DNA of 64,000 nucleotides, taken from JAVZCJ01 sp964532175 (GTDB lineage Archaea > Thermoproteota > Nitrososphaeria_A > Caldarchaeales > JAVZCJ01). The notes beneath the pieces are model-generated. The model was not told the origin of the DNA. It made no database searches and saw nothing but the letters and a program-made list of their open reading frames with translations. Location of the stretch: assembly GCA_964532175.1 (NCBI GenBank), contig CAZHGP010000002.1:1-64000 (forward strand). The letters run 5' to 3'. The position numbers and the translations under genes are program-made. This document shows positions 16,658-25,403 of the stretch, one piece after another (the stretch's first letter is position 1; each line of letters starts with the position of its first letter).

Positions 16658-17536
16658 ATGAAAATTGTTAGATTTTATTTTAAGAATAAAGAATTTTATG
16701 GATTTGTCTTAAACAATATAGTAATAGATTTTGCTAAAGTAAGCAAAATTTTAAATATAAAAATTAATAAAGAAATTTTAAATTTTATTTCAAATGAGAA
16801 AGTTCTTGAAAAAATTGAAAAAAAGCTCATAAAAGAAAAATTTTTGAAATATGGTTATCCAATAGAAAAAGTAAAATTATTAGCTCCTATACCAAATCCA
16901 CCAAAAATAATATGTTTAGGATTAAATTATATAGACCATGCAGAAGAGCAAAACGTTTCAGTACCAAAAGAACCGATTATTTTCTTTAAACCAAGAACTT
17001 CTATAACTGGACCATATGATAATATAATTTGTCCGAGTTTTGTTAAACAACTTGATTATGAAGGAGAATTAGCAGTTATAATAGGTAAGAAAGGAAAGAA
17101 TATACCAATTGAAAAAGCAATGGATTATGTATTTGGATATATGATAATGAATGATGTTTCTGCTAGAGATATACAATTTAGTGATAAACAATGGACTAGA
17201 GGAAAAAGTTTTGATACTTTTGCTCCTTGTGGCCCTTGGATTGTAACAAAGGATGAAATTACCGACCCTCATTCTTTAAAAATATTAACATATGTTAATA
17301 ATGAGATTAGACAAAATTCATCTACTAATAAAATGTTTTTAAAAATACCTGAAATAATATCTAGTCTAAGTAAAGTTATGACTTTAGAGCCTGGAGATAT
17401 AATTTCAACAGGAACACCTGCGGGCGTTGGAATATTTATGAAGCCAGAGCCAAAGCTTTTAAAAAATGGAGATATAGTAAGAATTGAAATTGAAAAAATA
17501 GGGGTTATCGAAAATAAAGTTGTAATAGTAAATTAA
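16658..17536 (+). CDS. Fumarylacetoacetate hydrolase (FAH) family protein
   Basis: 292 residues with the C-terminal FAH fold. The metal-binding acidic residues lie in DHAEEQ, LDYEGELAVIIG and NDVSARDIQFSDKQW, followed by RGKSFDTFAPCGPW and the closing STGTPAGVG. The family splits C-C bonds in diketo acids or decarboxylates and isomerises aromatic catabolites. In archaea many members act on short oxo-acids and the precise substrate cannot be assigned. It lies 25 bp after lpdA and is probably co-transcribed. It meets mtnP tail to tail. Confidence 0.85.
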   Translation: MKIVRFYFKNKEFYGFVLNNIVIDFAKVSKILNIKINKEILNFISNEKVLEKIEKKLIKEKFLKYGYPIEKVKLLAPIPNPPKIICLGLNYIDHAEEQNVSVPKEPIIFFKPRTSITGPYDNIICPSFVKQLDYEGELAVIIGKKGKNIPIEKAMDYVFGYMIMNDVSARDIQFSDKQWTRGKSFDTFAPCGPWIVTKDEITDPHSLKILTYVNNEIRQNSSTNKMFLKIPEIISSLSKVMTLEPGDIISTGTPAGVGIFMKPEPKLLKNGDIVRIEIEKIGVIENKVVIVN

Positions 17537-17539
17537 TTT

Positions 17540-18334
17540 TTATAATACAGCTTCATCTAAGTATTTATTACAATTGCATTTTCTTTCTATTGGGATTTTT
17601 GGAATTAAATTTGCAAGCAATTTTTTTACTTTTTCAACATTTTCATTCATTGTTTTAACAACTTCTTCAGCAGAAACTGGTTTTTCAGCCCATACATCAT
17701 AATCTGTTACCATTGCAATTGTGGAATAGCACATTCTGACTTCTCTAGCTAAATTAACTTCAGGTATAAGAGTCATTCCTATTATATGAGCACCCCAACT
17801 TCTAAATAATTTAGATTCAGCTCTAGTAGAAAATCTTGGACCCTGGATACAAACATATGTTCCACCTTTATGAATTCTTAATCCGATACTTAATGCAGTA
17901 TTATAAATAATATCTGCTAATTCTGGACAGAATGGATCTGCCATGGAAATATGGCAAACTTGCCCCCCATCATAAAATGTTCCTGCTCTTCCCCAAGTTC
18001 TATCAATAAATTGATCTGGTATAACAAAATCTCCAGGCTTAATATTTTCTTGTAAGCTACCAACTGCTGAAGGAGCTAAAATTCTTTCAACTCCAATTTC
18101 TTTTAAAGCCCATATATTTGCTCTATAATTTATTGAATGTGGGGGAATAGAATGTTTTTCACCATGCCTAGGGATAAAAGCTATACTAATACCTTTATAT
18201 TCTCCGATAGTAATAGGCGCACTTGGTGCTCCAAAAGGAGTATAAACTTTTATTTTTTCACTTTTTTCAAACATCCCTGGATCGTATATACCTGATCCGC
18301 CAATTATAGCTATTCTAGCTTTATATTTTTCCAT
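17540..18334 (-). CDS. mtnP: S-methyl-5'-thioadenosine phosphorylase
   Basis: Phosphorolyses methylthioadenosine to adenine and methylthioribose-1-phosphate in the methionine salvage pathway. The phosphate loop IIGGSGIYDP, RHGEKHSIPPH, the purine pocket CIQGPRFSTRAE with IIGMTLIPE, and VTDYDVWA are all present. Archaeal enzymes often accept other 6-oxo or 6-amino purine nucleosides too. At 264 residues the length is normal. It converges on the FAH gene with only 3 bp between them. Confidence 0.92.
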   Translation of the reverse strand: MEKYKARIAIIGGSGIYDPGMFEKSEKIKVYTPFGAPSAPITIGEYKGISIAFIPRHGEKHSIPPHSINYRANIWALKEIGVERILAPSAVGSLQENIKPGDFVIPDQFIDRTWGRAGTFYDGGQVCHISMADPFCPELADIIYNTALSIGLRIHKGGTYVCIQGPRFSTRAESKLFRSWGAHIIGMTLIPEVNLAREVRMCYSTIAMVTDYDVWAEKPVSAEEVVKTMNENVEKVKKLLANLIPKIPIERKCNCNKYLDEAVL

Positions 18335-18394
18335 ACCACATTACCTAAGAATAATTAAGAAAATAAGTTTCATAAATTTTTCTATTTTTAATCC

Positions 18395-18500
18395 TTGAGA
18401 AGAAGAATTTATTATCCGGAATTTATAAATCTTTTAAAAAATAGAATAAGATTATTACAATCTGGATTTTCTTTAAAAAATATAGATTTTAATAGTCATA
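18395..18500 (+). pseudogene. Truncated ORF running into foreign-composition sequence
   Basis: A TTG at 18395 opens a frame beginning MRRRIYYPEFINLLKNRIRL with native AT-rich codon use for about 33 codons. Then at about 18495-18500 the base composition jumps to roughly half G+C and the protein no longer looks native. It may be the 5' end of a gene cut by an insertion or by a mis-joined contig end. I do not recognise the product. Confidence 0.25.
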
Positions 18501-18598
18501 TCAGTGAAACAAAGCTCGAATCAAACCACCACGGCGCAGGTATCGGCTACTACACTAGTCGTGGTTATTATAGTCGCGCTCCTCTACATATTGAGACA

Positions 18599-19037
18599 TC
18601 ATAGGAGACTGAAAGCAAACAAAGCGGCCAGCATGAAGAGGATGAGGCCCGTCCAGGTGTTGGCGTGTCTTATAAACCTTGAGGCATTCTCTTGAGTTGG
18701 CTGCCGCAGTAACATGATGATGGAGTACACAAGGCCGAACTGAGGGATTAAGATGAGTATGTAATGATGTTGGAGCCCTGTAAGCTGGTTTAGGAGTACT
18801 AATGGCCNNNNNNNNNNNNNNNNNNNNNNNNNNNNNNNNNNNNNNNNNNNNNNNNNNNNNNNNNNNNNNNNNNNNNNNNNNNNNNNNNNNNNNNNNNNNN
18901 NNNNNNNGGCCAATAGGTCGTGTCAACTCTATGTATGCTAGCATTACACGAATAATATTTCCCAACGACATGGTAACTAACACTGAAAACCAAGCTTCAA
19001 CATAATTTATATATTGATTCGCTTTTAAACTTATCAA
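18599..19037 (-). CDS. Possible membrane protein interrupted by the scaffold gap
   Basis: On the minus strand the right side of the gap encodes an N-terminus with a hydrophobic segment (AWFSVLVTMSLGNIIRVMLA). The left side encodes a C-terminus with two more (HYILILIPQFGLVYSIIMLL and WTGLILFMLAALFAFSLL), ending at a stop at 18599. The two parts are in different frames across exactly 100 Ns, which is expected if the true gap length is unknown. GC content and codon use are unlike the rest of the window. It may be transferred DNA or a contaminating contig end. No family recognised. Confidence 0.35.
18808..18907. other. Scaffold gap of 100 N
   Basis: Exactly 100 undetermined bases, the usual placeholder for a gap of unknown size. 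Both edges end in GGCC. Confidence 0.99.
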
Positions 19038-19047
19038 AATAGTATCT

Positions 19048-19414
19048 CTAAATTATGAGCTTTAATTTCCCAGAAGAAGTAGAAATCATTAATATGGAAT
19101 AAAGACTTATCTCATTATAACCACTTTTATTTTTTCGGACATCCATCCCATTCTGTGGCACGCTTTCATAACCTCTATCTCCATTATTACTGCAAGCTAA
19201 GTTGTAGGTCAGCACTTGACTGAGAGTATAAAAAACATCTGAGCTCATAATCTATTTTCCATGAGCTACGGCTTTCTTTTTGAGTTATCCGTATAGTTCC
19301 TTTTTTATCTTCATGTCTTTTAAAATAAGTTATTTTTACTTTAGGAAGTAATATTAAAGGTTTTTCACTTTCAATCAAATTATATTTAACTATATGACTA
19401 ATTTCTTTTTTCAT
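19048..19414 (-). pseudogene. Degenerate minus-strand ORF fragments, unknown
   Basis: An ATG at 19414 begins a frame (MKKEISHIVKYNLIESEKPL...) that looks native for about 60 codons. After about 19230 open reading continues only in other frames (MSSDVFYTLSQVLTYNL... to 19048), and base composition rises toward the gap. This suggests one frameshifted or patchwork gene next to the gap. No transposase catalytic motif or other family signature was found. The rest of 19415-19613 is AT-rich and shows nothing beyond promoter-like sequence. Confidence 0.25.
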
Positions 19415-19613
19415 TCTTTATATCTTTGATATAAAAAATATGAGAGAATTATTTATACTTTTTACTTTTTTATTTAATGAGTTCTTTAATAGTCTATATA
19501 CTTCTTAGTCTTAACTTCTTTATCAATTTTAGCAAAACTATGTTTTTATTTTATCTTAAATTTTAAGCAATCATAAATATTAAAATATATCTTTTTTATA
19601 GTGAAATATAATT

Positions 19614-20489
19614 ATGTTAAATAATAATTTTTTCATAGAAGAAAAAAGTAAATTTGATATTTCAATCCTTTTACCAGCATCTTTTACTATCGAAACCCCT
19701 CATTTAAGAGAAAAAACTTTTAGAATAGGTTTTATTGCAAGAGCATTAGCAACTTATAGAATTGGAACAGTTATTTTCTATCCTGAAAATAAAAAAATTT
19801 CAAATATTGAAAGAGAAAATTTTAATATTATAAAAAAAATATTAGATTATATTAATACTGCTCCATATCTTAGAAAATTTTTATTTAAAATTTCTCCAGA
19901 ACTTAAATATGCTAGTTTACTTCCTCCTCTTCAAATTCCTACTCATGCAGAAAAAATAAATTTTAAAAATATTATTTCTCATTATAGACAAGGTTTAGTT
20001 ATTAAAACTGGGAAGAATAGTATTATTGAAGCTGGATTGAATAAAAAAATTATTTCAAGAAAAAAACTTAAGAAAAATAAAAGAGTAATTATTAAAATAG
20101 ATAAATCTGAAAAAGGATTTAAATTAAAAATTCTTTCAAGAAAAAAAGCAAGTGTATATGATGGTTTTAGAACATATCTTTATGAAGGAGACTTGAAAAA
20201 ACTTATTGAAAGCTTTGATTTATCGATTGCTACTTCAAAATATGGCTTATCTATATTAAATTTAATAGAAGATTTAAGAAAAAAATTAAAAGAAGCAAAT
20301 AGGGTTTGTATAGCATTCGGTCCAGCTAAATATGGATTATATAAAGTTTTTAAAAATCATGGTTATAATTTAGAAGAAATTTTCGATTATGTAATAAATA
20401 CTATTCCATATCAAGGAGTAAAAACAATAAGAACTGAAGAAGCTTTATTTTCTACTCTTTCAATTATTAATATATTAGCAAATTTATAA
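19614..20489 (+). CDS. SPOUT-superfamily RNA methyltransferase (COG2106-type)
   Basis: 291-residue member of the family that heads the ribosomal protein cluster in many archaea and is related to human C9orf114/SPOUT1. The N-terminal part (SILLPASFTIETPHLREKTF, IGFIARALATYRIGTVIFY) and the C-terminal knotted end (CIAFGPAKYGLYKV, VINTIPYQGVKTIRTEEAL) are diagnostic. An inserted basic OB-like domain lies at about residues 130-180. It probably methylates rRNA with SAM; the target is unknown. It lies 62 bp before the L3 gene. Confidence 0.85.
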   Translation: MLNNNFFIEEKSKFDISILLPASFTIETPHLREKTFRIGFIARALATYRIGTVIFYPENKKISNIERENFNIIKKILDYINTAPYLRKFLFKISPELKYASLLPPLQIPTHAEKINFKNIISHYRQGLVIKTGKNSIIEAGLNKKIISRKKLKKNKRVIIKIDKSEKGFKLKILSRKKASVYDGFRTYLYEGDLKKLIESFDLSIATSKYGLSILNLIEDLRKKLKEANRVCIAFGPAKYGLYKVFKNHGYNLEEIFDYVINTIPYQGVKTIRTEEALFSTLSIINILANL

Positions 20490-20551
20490 TATTCAATGAA
20501 AACTTAATATTTCTCCATTTTTCTGCATAAAAATATACCGGTGGAAAAACT

Positions 20552-21535
20552 ATGGGTCATAGAAAACAATCTAGACCAAGGCATGGCTCTTTAGCATATT
20601 TGCCTAGAGGTAGAGCTTCTAGAATAATTCCTAAAATTAAATACTGGCCTCCATATGATAAAGAACCTAAACCATTAGCTTTTGTTTGTTTTAAAGCAGG
20701 TTTAACAAGTGCTTTTATTATAGATAATACTCCTCATTCTCCTACTTATGGTACTGAAATAATGGTTCCAGCAACAGTTTTAGCAGCTCCTCCAATGTTT
20801 GTTGCTGGAATAGTTTTTTATGAAAAAATTGAAGATGGATCATTGAAAGCATTATTTACTATTTGGAGTGAAAAAACTCCTGAAAATATACGTAGGCTTC
20901 ATCCTTCTTTTAAACCAAATCAAGATAAATTAAATAATATTGAAAAAATTATTGATAGAATTTATGAAGTTAGATTATTAATGATGACTCAACCATATTT
21001 AATTGGTTTATCAAAAAAGCCTAGATTGATTGAAATAAAAGTTGGTGGAAAAAATATAAAAGAATGTGTAGATTATGCAATAAAAAAATTAGGTTCAGAA
21101 ATAAGTATTAAAGAATTATTTAAAAAAGGAGATTTTGTAGATGTTATTGCAGTATCTAAAGGTAAAGGATTTCAAGGAGTTGTAAAAAGATATAGAGTAA
21201 AGCTTCAACCTAGAAAATCTAGAAAAATGAAAAGAGCTGTAGCATCTATTGGTCCATGGCATCCAGCATATGTAATGTATACTGTTCCAAGAGCAGGGCA
21301 AATGGGTTATCATAGAAGAACAGAATTTAATAAAGAAATATTAGATATAGAAGATGATGGAAGCAAATATACTCCTAAAGGTGGATGGAAACATTTTGGA
21401 GTAATTAAAACAACTGCAGTATTAATTAAAGGAACTATTCCAGGGACACAAAAAAGACCAATAATTTTAAGAATTCCAGCAAAACCACCAAAAATAGAAA
21501 TTAAAGAAAAACAAATAACATTTGTTAAAGTGTGA
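20552..21535 (+). CDS. rpl3: 50S ribosomal protein uL3
   Basis: 327 residues with the archaeal start GHRKQSRPRHGSLAYLPRGRAS and the W-loop region around GWKHFGVIKTTAVLIKGTIPG that reaches the peptidyl transferase centre. A GGTGG Shine-Dalgarno precedes the ATG. It is the first ribosomal protein of the S10/spc-type cluster and overlaps the upstream edge of L4 only at the latter's possible GTG. Confidence 0.96.
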   Translation: MGHRKQSRPRHGSLAYLPRGRASRIIPKIKYWPPYDKEPKPLAFVCFKAGLTSAFIIDNTPHSPTYGTEIMVPATVLAAPPMFVAGIVFYEKIEDGSLKALFTIWSEKTPENIRRLHPSFKPNQDKLNNIEKIIDRIYEVRLLMMTQPYLIGLSKKPRLIEIKVGGKNIKECVDYAIKKLGSEISIKELFKKGDFVDVIAVSKGKGFQGVVKRYRVKLQPRKSRKMKRAVASIGPWHPAYVMYTVPRAGQMGYHRRTEFNKEILDIEDDGSKYTPKGGWKHFGVIKTTAVLIKGTIPGTQKRPIILRIPAKPPKIEIKEKQITFVKV

Positions 21536-21540
21536 TTAAC

Positions 21541-22362
21541 ATGTTATCAACAATAGAAATTCTTAAAAATGAAATTCCTAAAAAGAAAATAAATGTATTA
21601 GATTTAGAAGGGAAAAAAGTTAAAACAATTCCTTTACCAAAAATTTTCTTAATTCCATATAGACCAGATCTTGTAAAAAGAGCTTTTCTTTTTATGCAAA
21701 CATCAAAATTTCAACCAAAAGGGGCTTCAAAATTATCAGGACATAAATATTCTGTTGAATCTCTTGGAGCTGGTTATGGAATGGCTAGAGTAGCAAGAAT
21801 AAAAGGAGGAGGACCAAAAAGAATGAGTGCTGCTTTTGTTCCTTCTGCAGTAGGAGGAAGACCAACTCATCCACCAAAACCTGAGAAAAAAATAAAGAAA
21901 AGATTGAATAAAATGGAAAAAATTTTAGCTCTTTTATCTGCAATATCAATGTCTGGAGATCCTGAAATAGTTTCAAAAAGAGGGCATAGAATAGGTAAAT
22001 TGAAACTTCCAATAGTATTAACTGATGATATTCAATCTATTAAAAAATCAAGTGAGCTTAAAAAAGTACTTGAAAATATAGGATTAAAAGAAGAAATTGA
22101 AAGATGTAGTAAAAAGAATATAAGAGCTGGAAAAGGTAAAAGAAGAGGTAGAAGATATAAAAGAAGAGTAGGTCCATTAATAATTGTAGAAAAAGATGAT
22201 GGAATAATAAAAGCTGCATCAAACATTCCTGGTTTAGAAGCAATAACATTGGATAAATTAAATATATTACATTTAGCTCCTGGTGCACATCCTGTAAGAT
22301 TAATAATATGGTCTGAATCTGCAATAAATAATATAGATAAAATGTTGGAGAAATTGAAATGA
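21541..22362 (+). CDS. rpl4: 50S ribosomal protein uL4
   Basis: Binds domain I of 23S rRNA and lines the exit tunnel. The long loop KLSGHKYSVESLGAGYGMAR...GGGPKRMSAAFVPSAVGG is present, as is the C-terminal LAPGAHPVRLIIWSESA. The ATG at 21541 is preferred because GTGATTAAC before it looks like the Shine-Dalgarno used elsewhere here; a GTG at 21532 overlapping the L3 stop is possible. It ends ATGA-fashion in the L23 start. Confidence 0.95.
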   Translation: MLSTIEILKNEIPKKKINVLDLEGKKVKTIPLPKIFLIPYRPDLVKRAFLFMQTSKFQPKGASKLSGHKYSVESLGAGYGMARVARIKGGGPKRMSAAFVPSAVGGRPTHPPKPEKKIKKRLNKMEKILALLSAISMSGDPEIVSKRGHRIGKLKLPIVLTDDIQSIKKSSELKKVLENIGLKEEIERCSKKNIRAGKGKRRGRRYKRRVGPLIIVEKDDGIIKAASNIPGLEAITLDKLNILHLAPGAHPVRLIIWSESAINNIDKMLEKLK

Positions 22363-22628
22363 GTAAAAAAATAGAAAATGATATTATAAAAAGAGTTGTT
22401 ATAACTGAAAAAGCAGTTTCTCTTATAGAATCTGAAAATAAATTAGTATTCATTGTTGATTTAAAAGCAACTAAAGAAGATGTTAAAAAAGCAATAGAAA
22501 AATTATTTGAAGTAAAAGTAGATAAAATAAATTTATTAATTACCCCTTTAGGAGAGAAAAAAGCTTATGTTAAATTAAAACCAGAATATAAAGCTTCAGA
22601 TATAGCTATTAAATTAGGAGTATTTTAG
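22359..22628 (+). CDS. rpl23: 50S ribosomal protein uL23
   Basis: 89 residues; tunnel-exit protein that docks SRP and other factors. The typical VVITEKAVSLIESENKLVF start and GEKKAYVKLKPEYKASDIA end are visible. The start codon overlaps the L4 stop (ATGA), indicating coupled translation. It ends with TAG, evidence that TAG is a normal stop in this genome. Confidence 0.95.
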   Translation: MSKKIENDIIKRVVITEKAVSLIESENKLVFIVDLKATKEDVKKAIEKLFEVKVDKINLLITPLGEKKAYVKLKPEYKASDIAIKLGVF

Positions 22629-22639
22629 GTGAGTAAAAA

Positions 22640-23374
22640 ATGGGTAAAAGAATAAGAGCTCAAAGGATTGGAAGAGGCTCTCCAACATTTAAAGCTGCTA
22701 AAAGAAAATTTAAATTATATTATCCATCGAATTTAATAAATTCTAAAAAATTAGTTACTGGAATTGTTAGAGATTTATGTCATGATAGAGGTAGAGGAGC
22801 GCCTGTTGCAATAATAGAAACTGAATTTGGTGAAACTTTTGCAATAGCTGCAATTCAAGGAATGTATATTGGACAAAAAATATTAATGGGAGAGAATGTT
22901 CCTATAGAAAATGCAAATATACTTCCTTTAGAAAAAATTCCTGAAGGTACGATTGTTTCTTCTATAGAATTAAATCCTGGAGATGGTGGAAAAATTGCAA
23001 GATCTTCAGGAGCTTATGCAATAGTAGTAGGTAAAAAAGAAGATAAAGTATTTTTAAGGCTTCCATCAAAAAAAGTTATAGGTGTTCCATCAAAATCTTT
23101 AGCAATTATTGGTGTTGTAGCTGGTGGAGGGAGAATAGAAAAACCTTTCCTTAAAGCAGGTAAAAAATATCATTGGATGAAAGCAAAAGGAAGGCCTTAT
23201 CCAAGAGTAAGAGGAGTAGCTATGGCAGCTGCACTTCATCCATTTGGAGGAGGAAGCCATAAAAGACCTGGTGGGCCTACAAGCGTAAAAAGAACTGCTC
23301 CACCTGGACAAAAAGTAGGATTAATAGCTCCTAAAAGAACTGGAAGAAAAAGAGGTACTCAAAAAACTCAATAA
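22640..23374 (+). CDS. rpl2: 50S ribosomal protein uL2
   Basis: 244 residues; essential for subunit association and peptidyl transferase architecture. It has the archaeal start GKRIRAQRIGRGSPTFKA and the conserved histidine region ALHPFGGGSHKRPGGP. In the archaeal order S19 should follow immediately; here a T-rich 116-bp gap and then L22 follow instead. Confidence 0.96.
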   Translation: MGKRIRAQRIGRGSPTFKAAKRKFKLYYPSNLINSKKLVTGIVRDLCHDRGRGAPVAIIETEFGETFAIAAIQGMYIGQKILMGENVPIENANILPLEKIPEGTIVSSIELNPGDGGKIARSSGAYAIVVGKKEDKVFLRLPSKKVIGVPSKSLAIIGVVAGGGRIEKPFLKAGKKYHWMKAKGRPYPRVRGVAMAAALHPFGGGSHKRPGGPTSVKRTAPPGQKVGLIAPKRTGRKRGTQKTQ

Positions 23375-23375
23375 A

Positions 23376-23450
23376 TAGATTCCTTACTTTTTTATCTTTT
23401 TTTATTTAAAATATATATTTTTCTAAAAATATTCATTTAAACTTTATAAC
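23376..23450 (+). promoter_or_regulatory. Poly-T terminator and promoter between L2 and L22
   Basis: Directly after the L2 stop come T-runs (CTTTTTTATCTTTTTTTATTT, about 23387-23407) like archaeal intrinsic terminators. A TATA-like ACTTTATAAC at 23441-23450 lies about 45 bp before the L22 start. All other gaps between the ribosomal genes upstream are a few bases, so transcription may restart here, exactly where S19 is missing. Confidence 0.4.
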
Positions 23451-23490
23451 TTAATTATTTTTTATCGTTTTTCACTAATAGTGATGGAAA

Positions 23491-23949
23491 TTGCCTCATT
23501 GGGGCTATTCATTAAAAGAAATAGATAATGAAAGAATGGTAAAAGCAAGTTTAAGAGAAGTAGATGTATCTCCAAAATTTGCTAGAGAATTATGTAAATC
23601 CTTAGTTGGATTAATGCTTGATGATGCTAAATCTCTTTTAGAAGATGTTATTAATAAAAAAAGAGCAATTCCTTATAGAAGATATAAAAAAGATAGAGCT
23701 CATAATAAAATAGTTAAAGGACCAGGAGGTTATCCAATTAAAGCAGCAAAATTAATGCTTAAACTTTTAGAAAGTCTTGAAGCAAATGCAGAATTTAAAG
23801 GGCAATCTCCTGAAAATATAAAAATAATTCATGCTTCAGTTCATAAAGCTAGAAAAATACGTAAAATTATTGAAAGAGCATTTGGAAGAGCAACTCCTTA
23901 TGATAAACAATTAGTTCATATAGAAGTTATAGGGGAGGAGATTAAGTAA
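23491..23949 (+). CDS. rpl22: 50S ribosomal protein uL22
   Basis: 152 residues. The archaeal start is PHWGYSLKE, followed by KKRAIPYRRYKKDRAHNKI and the tunnel-lining loop with C-terminal AFGRATPYDKQLVHIEV. It starts with TTG at 23491; no ATG gives the conserved N-terminus. It is 1 bp from the S3 gene. Confidence 0.95.
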   Translation: MPHWGYSLKEIDNERMVKASLREVDVSPKFARELCKSLVGLMLDDAKSLLEDVINKKRAIPYRRYKKDRAHNKIVKGPGGYPIKAAKLMLKLLESLEANAEFKGQSPENIKIIHASVHKARKIRKIIERAFGRATPYDKQLVHIEVIGEEIK

Positions 23950-23950
23950 A

Positions 23951-24586
23951 ATGGGAGTAATTAAAGAAATTCTTAAGAAAAATATTAGAAAATCAGAAAT
24001 AGAAGAATATTTAAGAGAAACTCTTAAAGATGCATTTTTTGGAGGAGTAGATATAGGCTTTTCTCCTTTAGGAACTAGAGTAACAATTTATGCAATGCGT
24101 CCTGGAAGAGTTATAGGATTAAGAGGAAAAACTATTAAAGAAATTTCTCGTGTTTTAGAAGAAAAATTTGGATTAGAAAATCCTCAAATAGCTGTTGCTG
24201 AAATTGAAGTTCCTGAATTAAATCCATATATTATGGCTTCAAGAATAGCTTCTGCTATAGCAAAAGGTATAAGATTTAGAAGAGTAGCTTTTTGGGCTTT
24301 AAAAAGAATAATGGATGCAGGTGCTAGAGGAGTAATAATAGAAATTAGTGGAAAAACTACTTCTGCAAGAGCTAGAACAGAAAAATTTGTTGAAGGATAT
24401 ATTCCAAGATGTGGTGATCATGCAGTTAAATATTTACGTAAAGCATCTGTTTCAGTTCAATTAAAAATAGGTGTTTTTGGAGTTAAAGTAATTATTTATC
24501 CTCCTGATGCTCCTATTCCAGATTCTTATAAAGTAAAATCTTCAATTGAAAATCAAAAAATTGAGGAGATGAAAAATGACAAATAA
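23951..24586 (+). CDS. rps3: 30S ribosomal protein uS3
   Basis: 211 residues; mRNA-entry protein of the small subunit. A KH domain is seen in RPGRVIGLRGKTIKEISRVL and the C-terminal domain in GARGVIIEISGKTTSARART. The stop overlaps the start of L29 by 11 bp. Confidence 0.95.
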   Translation: MGVIKEILKKNIRKSEIEEYLRETLKDAFFGGVDIGFSPLGTRVTIYAMRPGRVIGLRGKTIKEISRVLEEKFGLENPQIAVAEIEVPELNPYIMASRIASAIAKGIRFRRVAFWALKRIMDAGARGVIIEISGKTTSARARTEKFVEGYIPRCGDHAVKYLRKASVSVQLKIGVFGVKVIIYPPDAPIPDSYKVKSSIENQKIEEMKNDK

Positions 24587-24788
24587 AGAAATTAAAGAAC
24601 TTAGAAATCTTTCAAATGAAGAACTTTTAGAACAACTTTCACAATTAAGAATAGAACTTAGAAACCTTAGAACTAAAATAGGATCAGGAGGAGTAATTGA
24701 AAAACCATCTAGAATTAAAGCTATTAGAAAAAGAATAGCTAGAATTCTTACAATTTTAAATGAAAGAAAGAGGGGTATAAATGTTTAA
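24576..24788 (+). CDS. rpl29: 50S ribosomal protein uL29
   Basis: 70 residues, two-helix protein at the tunnel exit. ELRNLSNEELLEQLSQLRIEL and IRKRIARILTILNER are typical. It overlaps S3 (11 bp) and the RNase P protein gene (8 bp). Confidence 0.93.
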   Translation: MTNKEIKELRNLSNEELLEQLSQLRIELRNLRTKIGSGGVIEKPSRIKAIRKRIARILTILNERKRGINV

Positions 24789-25074
24789 ACAAATTCCTAT
24801 TACTCCTAAAAATATTCTTAATCATGAAATTATTGGATTAGAAATTAAAATAGTTTCTAGTAAAAATCCTTTACTTAATAATTTAGAAGGAATAGTTATT
24901 GGAGAAACTAAAAATACATTAAAAATTCTTTCTAATAATAAAAAGAAAATAATTCCAAAAAATGTATGTATTTTTCAATTTAAATTAAAAAGTGGAGAAA
25001 TAGTTGAAATTAATGGAGAAAAGCTTGTTGGTAGACCTGAAGAAAGATTGAAAAGGAGGTTTAGAGAATGGTAG
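24781..25074 (+). CDS. rnp1: RNase P protein component 1 (Rpp29/Pop4)
   Basis: 97-residue Sm-like barrel protein of archaeal RNase P, which matures the 5' end of tRNAs. HEIIGLEIKIVSSKNPLLNNL, GIVIGETKNTL and the C-terminal GRPEERLKRR are conserved. Its place between L29 and S17 is standard in archaea. It overlaps both neighbours (8 and 7 bp). Confidence 0.92.
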   Translation: MFKQIPITPKNILNHEIIGLEIKIVSSKNPLLNNLEGIVIGETKNTLKILSNNKKKIIPKNVCIFQFKLKSGEIVEINGEKLVGRPEERLKRRFREW

Positions 25075-25403
25075 AAGTTAGAAATATTGGAATAAATATT
25101 CCTATTCCAAAAGAATCATGTAATGATCCATTATGTCCTTTTCATGGAAAATTATCTATTAGAGGAAGATTACTTGAAGGTATAGTTTTAAAAAATAGAG
25201 CTGAAAGAACAATTGTTGTAAGAAGAGAATATCTTCATTATATTCCAAAATATAAAAGATATGAAAAACGTAGAAAAAATATTTCTGCACATTGCCCACC
25301 TTGTATATCTGTTAAAGAAGGAGATAAAGTGACTATTGCTGAATGTAGACCTATTAGTAAAACAGTATCTTTTGTTGTTATAGAAAAAAAGGAGGGGAAA
25401 TAA
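25068..25403 (+). CDS. rps17: 30S ribosomal protein uS17
   Basis: 111 residues; OB-fold protein that binds 16S rRNA early in assembly. CNDPLCPFHGKLSIRGRLLEG and AHCPPCISVKEGDKVTIAECRP are typical of archaeal S17. A GGAGGT Shine-Dalgarno lies inside the Rpp29 gene. Confidence 0.95.
   Translation: MVEVRNIGINIPIPKESCNDPLCPFHGKLSIRGRLLEGIVLKNRAERTIVVRREYLHYIPKYKRYEKRRKNISAHCPPCISVKEGDKVTIAECRPISKTVSFVVIEKKEGK

Noticed and set aside
18504..18695. Plus-strand 63-codon frame with a hydrophobic stretch next to the gap
   Set aside because: The minus strand of the same DNA gives a more coherent membrane protein; both are uncertain because of the gap.
19187..19414. Transposase remnant near the gap
   Set aside because: No DDE/DEDD or TnpB-like catalytic motif could be recognised, so only unknown fragments are reported.
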